Below, in pieces: positions 5,970-8,010 of a stretch of DNA of 8,010 nucleotides (position 1 is the stretch's first letter; the number at the start of each line of letters is the position of its first letter). The stretch comes from JBFJWU01 sp041623475 [NCBI: bacterium] (GTDB lineage Bacteria; J088), in contig JBFJWU010000142.1 in the NCBI GenBank assembly GCA_041623475.1, forward strand, positions 1 through 8,010, written 5' to 3'. Position numbers and translations under genes: made by a program. The notes beneath the pieces were generated by a model. The model did no database searches, had not been told where the DNA came from, and was given only the letters and a program-made list of their open reading frames with translations.

Positions 5970-7562
5970 ATGACTATGAAAACCGACTTTGACTACATTG
6001 TGATCGGGTCCGGATTCGGCGGCTCAGTTTCTGCCTGCCGCCTGGCGGAAAAAGGTTATCGCGTCGCTGTCATCGAAATGGGGCGCCGCTACCGGGCCGA
6101 GGATTTTCCGCGGACAAACTGGAACCTGCGCAGATATTTCTGGGCTCCGCTGGTACGGTTCTTTGGATTTTTCCGAATGACCCTGTTTCGGCACGCGTTT
6201 GTGATCAGTGGCGTCGGTGTCGGTGGTGGGTCACTGGTCTATGCCAACACACTGCTGGTTCCGCCGGATCCGGTATGGGATGATCCTCGCTGGGCAGGGT
6301 TGGATGACTGGGCCAGGATCATGCCGGAGTATTACGACCTGGCAAGCCGCAACCTGGGTGTCGTTGAAAATCCATATATGGGCACGGCGGATCGCATGCT
6401 GAAAGATGCGGCAAAAGCGTATGGTGTCGAGGACACTCATTATCCGACCCGTGTCGCGGTTTACTTTGGTGAGCCAGGCGTGACTGCGCCCGATCCGTAC
6501 TTTGACGGCCGGGGCCCCGCCCGCACGGGCTGCGTGCTGTGTGGCGGCTGTATGGTGGGATGCCGGCACGGGGCAAAAAACACACTGGACCGCAACTACC
6601 TGTATTTTGCCGAACAGGCCGGTGCGCAGATTATCCCCGAACACCGGGTGGTCGATGTTCGGCCAATCGGCGCAGCCGACGGCAGCCAGGGATATCGAGT
6701 GACCGCCAGGCGGTCCACCGGCTGGTTGGGTCGCCGGGAAGCCTGGACAACCAAAGGCGTCGTTTTTTCTGCCGGAGTCCTGGGAACGGTTCGGTTGTTG
6801 ATGGACCTGAAACAACGGCAGTCGTTACCGAACCTCAGCGACCGCCTGGGTGACTTTGTGCGGACCAATTCTGAATCAATCATTGGTGTCCGCCTGGACG
6901 ATCCGGATGTCGATGTGACGGATGGCATTGCCATCGGGTCCGGGATCCATATCGACCACGAAACACATATCGAAGCGGTCCGGTATCCGCGTGGCTCTGA
7001 TGCCATGGGGGCGACGGCGACGATCATGACCGATGGCAGGCCCGGGCCGACAAGAATCCTGTCCTGGCTGGTCCAGGTTGTCCGGCACCCGATTCGATTC
7101 CTGCGGGCCGCAAATCCGGTCGGGTTTGCGCGCAGCACGATAATCCTGCTGGTCATGCAGACCGTGGATACGCACATCAAGATGCGACTGGTTCGCCGCA
7201 AACTATGGCCGTTTGGTCGAAAATTGCAAACAAGCGGACCGCCGATCCCGACTTTTATTCCGGCCGCCAATGATTTTGCCCGGACAATGGCCCGTACGCT
7301 GGGTGGAACGCCGTCGACCGCCGTCACCGAGATCTTTGCAAATGTCCCCACGACCGCCCATATCCTGGGTGGCGCTCCGATGGGACAGGATCGTGAAAAC
7401 GGCGTGATCGATTCCTGCAACCAGATGTTCGGATACGAGAACATGTTCGTGTGTGATGGGTCAATGATCGGGGCCAACCTGGGCGTGAATCCCAGCCTGA
7501 CGATTACGGCGTTGACCGAACGGGCCATGAGCCTGATTCCGCCAGCACAGGATGTCGCGTGA
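5970..7562 (+). CDS. GMC-family FAD-dependent oxidoreductase, cholesterol-oxidase (ChoD-like) type
   Basis: The 530-residue product is a flavoprotein alcohol oxidase or dehydrogenase of the GMC superfamily. The FAD-binding start is YIVIGSGFGGS (Gly at 13, 15, 18) with Glu36 as ribose-binding acid; GVGVGGGSLVYAN (81-93) is the second flavin-contact block. A Cys-rich segment follows at 188-198, CVLCGGCMVGC, then GAKNTLDRNYLYFAE (201-215). His464 in AHILGGAPMG and Asn507 in GVNPSLTITALTERAM align with the catalytic His/Asn of Streptomyces and Brevibacterium cholesterol oxidases. About 361-407 is an unusually hydrophobic and basic region that could contact membrane or a greasy substrate. There is no signal peptide, so it should be cytoplasmic. 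The ATG at 5970 has GGA at 5958-5960 with a 9-base spacer; the ATG at 5976 is less well placed. The substrate may be a sterol, terpenoid or other hydrophobic alcohol; family firm, substrate not known. Confidence 0.9.
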   Translation: MTMKTDFDYIVIGSGFGGSVSACRLAEKGYRVAVIEMGRRYRAEDFPRTNWNLRRYFWAPLVRFFGFFRMTLFRHAFVISGVGVGGGSLVYANTLLVPPDPVWDDPRWAGLDDWARIMPEYYDLASRNLGVVENPYMGTADRMLKDAAKAYGVEDTHYPTRVAVYFGEPGVTAPDPYFDGRGPARTGCVLCGGCMVGCRHGAKNTLDRNYLYFAEQAGAQIIPEHRVVDVRPIGAADGSQGYRVTARRSTGWLGRREAWTTKGVVFSAGVLGTVRLLMDLKQRQSLPNLSDRLGDFVRTNSESIIGVRLDDPDVDVTDGIAIGSGIHIDHETHIEAVRYPRGSDAMGATATIMTDGRPGPTRILSWLVQVVRHPIRFLRAANPVGFARSTIILLVMQTVDTHIKMRLVRRKLWPFGRKLQTSGPPIPTFIPAANDFARTMARTLGGTPSTAVTEIFANVPTTAHILGGAPMGQDRENGVIDSCNQMFGYENMFVCDGSMIGANLGVNPSLTITALTERAMSLIPPAQDVA

Positions 7563-7969
7563 CCAGGTTCGGTCAGGTTTTATTGTCAATTGTGTTGATC
7601 TGGGTTGCGGCGCCCGTTGATGCTGCTGTCGACCTGATCGAGTTGCCTGCCGAGGGCATCCAGCGGACAAAAACGTTCGTCCGTGAATTTGAAAAATGTT
7701 TCCCAGTCAAGCCCGGGCAGGTTATCGTCACCGGACACCGATCTGAAGAGCCAGTCGATTTCGATATCCATTACCACGAGACGGATTCGTCCGTTATGAC
7801 ACCCGTCGATCGACCTGGATTGGCGGCGCTGGATGTGAAATACGTCGCGGACAAAGGTCGCGACTATTGCATCATGTGGCGTGCCAAGAGCCGTCGACGG
7901 GTCGCAATCAATTTCTGGATCCAGGTCCGTGACGCGCCACCAGGGTCCGTTCGCGACCCGGATCAATAA
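7559..7969 (+). CDS. Small exported protein of unknown function with a DFDIHYHE motif
   Basis: I do not recognise a named family. The 136-residue product begins with a Sec-type signal (hydrophobic stretch at about residues 7-20, probable cleavage near VDA at 20-22), leaving about 114 residues in the periplasm. The mature part looks like a compact beta-sandwich: VIVTGHRSEEPVDFDIHYHE (55-74) carries alternating strands with two histidines flanking a tyrosine, then KYVADKGRDYCIMWRA (94-109) and RVAINFWIQV (114-123). Two cysteines, Cys47 and Cys104, could form a disulfide. The layout recalls GOLD-like domains, but that is only an impression. GTG at 7559 overlaps the oxidoreductase stop (GTGA), and AGGA at 7549-7552 gives a 6-base spacer, so the start is well supported and expression should be coupled to the enzyme gene. 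The C-terminal tail (PPGSVRDPDQ) is likely disordered. Confidence 0.8.
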   Translation: MTRFGQVLLSIVLIWVAAPVDAAVDLIELPAEGIQRTKTFVREFEKCFPVKPGQVIVTGHRSEEPVDFDIHYHETDSSVMTPVDRPGLAALDVKYVADKGRDYCIMWRAKSRRRVAINFWIQVRDAPPGSVRDPDQ

Positions 7970-7994
7970 ACACCGGGGCTTGGGGTCAGCGGAC

Positions 7995-8010
7995 GGCGAC
8001 TGCTGTCGCC
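7995..8010. terminator. GC-rich perfect hairpin at the window edge, possible terminator
   Basis: GGCGAC, loop TGCT, GTCGCC forms a perfect 6-bp stem with a 4-base loop, starting 25 bases after the stop codon of the small exported protein. The place is right for a terminator of the two-gene plus-strand unit, but the T run that would confirm it lies, if it exists, beyond the end of the window. Confidence 0.35.

Noticed and set aside
5965-5973. Earlier ATG at 5965 as a start for the oxidoreductase gene
   Set aside because: It is out of frame and meets TGA after two codons; the ATG at 5970 is in frame with suitable spacing to GGA.
6596-7528. A 310-codon open frame on the minus strand opposite the GMC oxidoreductase gene
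   Set aside because: It lies wholly inside a gene with clear family motifs, its translation shows no recognisable domain, and long antisense frames are common in GC-biased coding DNA.

Overview
This 8.0-kb, moderately GC-rich window is almost fully coding and looks like a chromosomal segment of a Gram-negative bacterium, most likely a proteobacterium and probably a gammaproteobacterium. The basis is signal peptides plus a candidate lipoprotein, a two-RCK-domain TrkA paired with TrkH, and a TRAP transporter carrying the TatT accessory protein. This taxonomic call is an inference from gene content only. I see no insertion sequence, phage gene, tRNA, rRNA or CRISPR array.

Layout: (1) Positions 1-2885, minus strand, hold a TRAP transporter operon read right to left: a periplasmic DctP-type receptor, a TatT-type accessory protein, the small DctQ membrane subunit, and the N-terminal third of the large DctM permease, which runs off the left edge. 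The genes abut or overlap by 4 bp, except for a 41-bp gap before dctQ. The receptor plus TatT pair marks the TatP(T)-TatT (TPAT) subclass of TRAP transporters, for which hydrophobic ligands have been proposed. (2) Positions 2886-3060 hold a good sigma70-like promoter for that operon and a cluster of four ACCGT/ACGGT half-sites around it. (3) Positions 3061-5846, minus strand, hold trkA then trkH, overlapping by 4 bp: the cytoplasmic NAD-binding regulator and the membrane pore of a K+ uptake system. (4) Positions 5847-5969 are a short divergent intergenic region. (5) Positions 5970-7969, plus strand, hold a two-gene unit: an FAD-dependent GMC oxidoreductase of the cholesterol-oxidase (ChoD-like) type, and a small exported protein of unknown function that starts inside the stop codon of the first gene. 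(6) A perfect GC-rich hairpin sits at the extreme right edge and may be part of a terminator.

How the genes may work together: TRAP transporters run on the ion gradient (usually Na+) and Trk moves K+, so both halves concern membrane energetics, but the adjacency may be chance. A TRAP system of a class suspected to carry hydrophobic ligands lying near a sterol-oxidase-like enzyme suggests uptake and oxidation of a hydrophobic or terpenoid compound; that is speculation. Most of the window is recognisable biology. The least explained parts are the small exported protein coupled to the oxidoreductase, the ligand of the TatT-type TRAP system, and the half-site array at its promoter.
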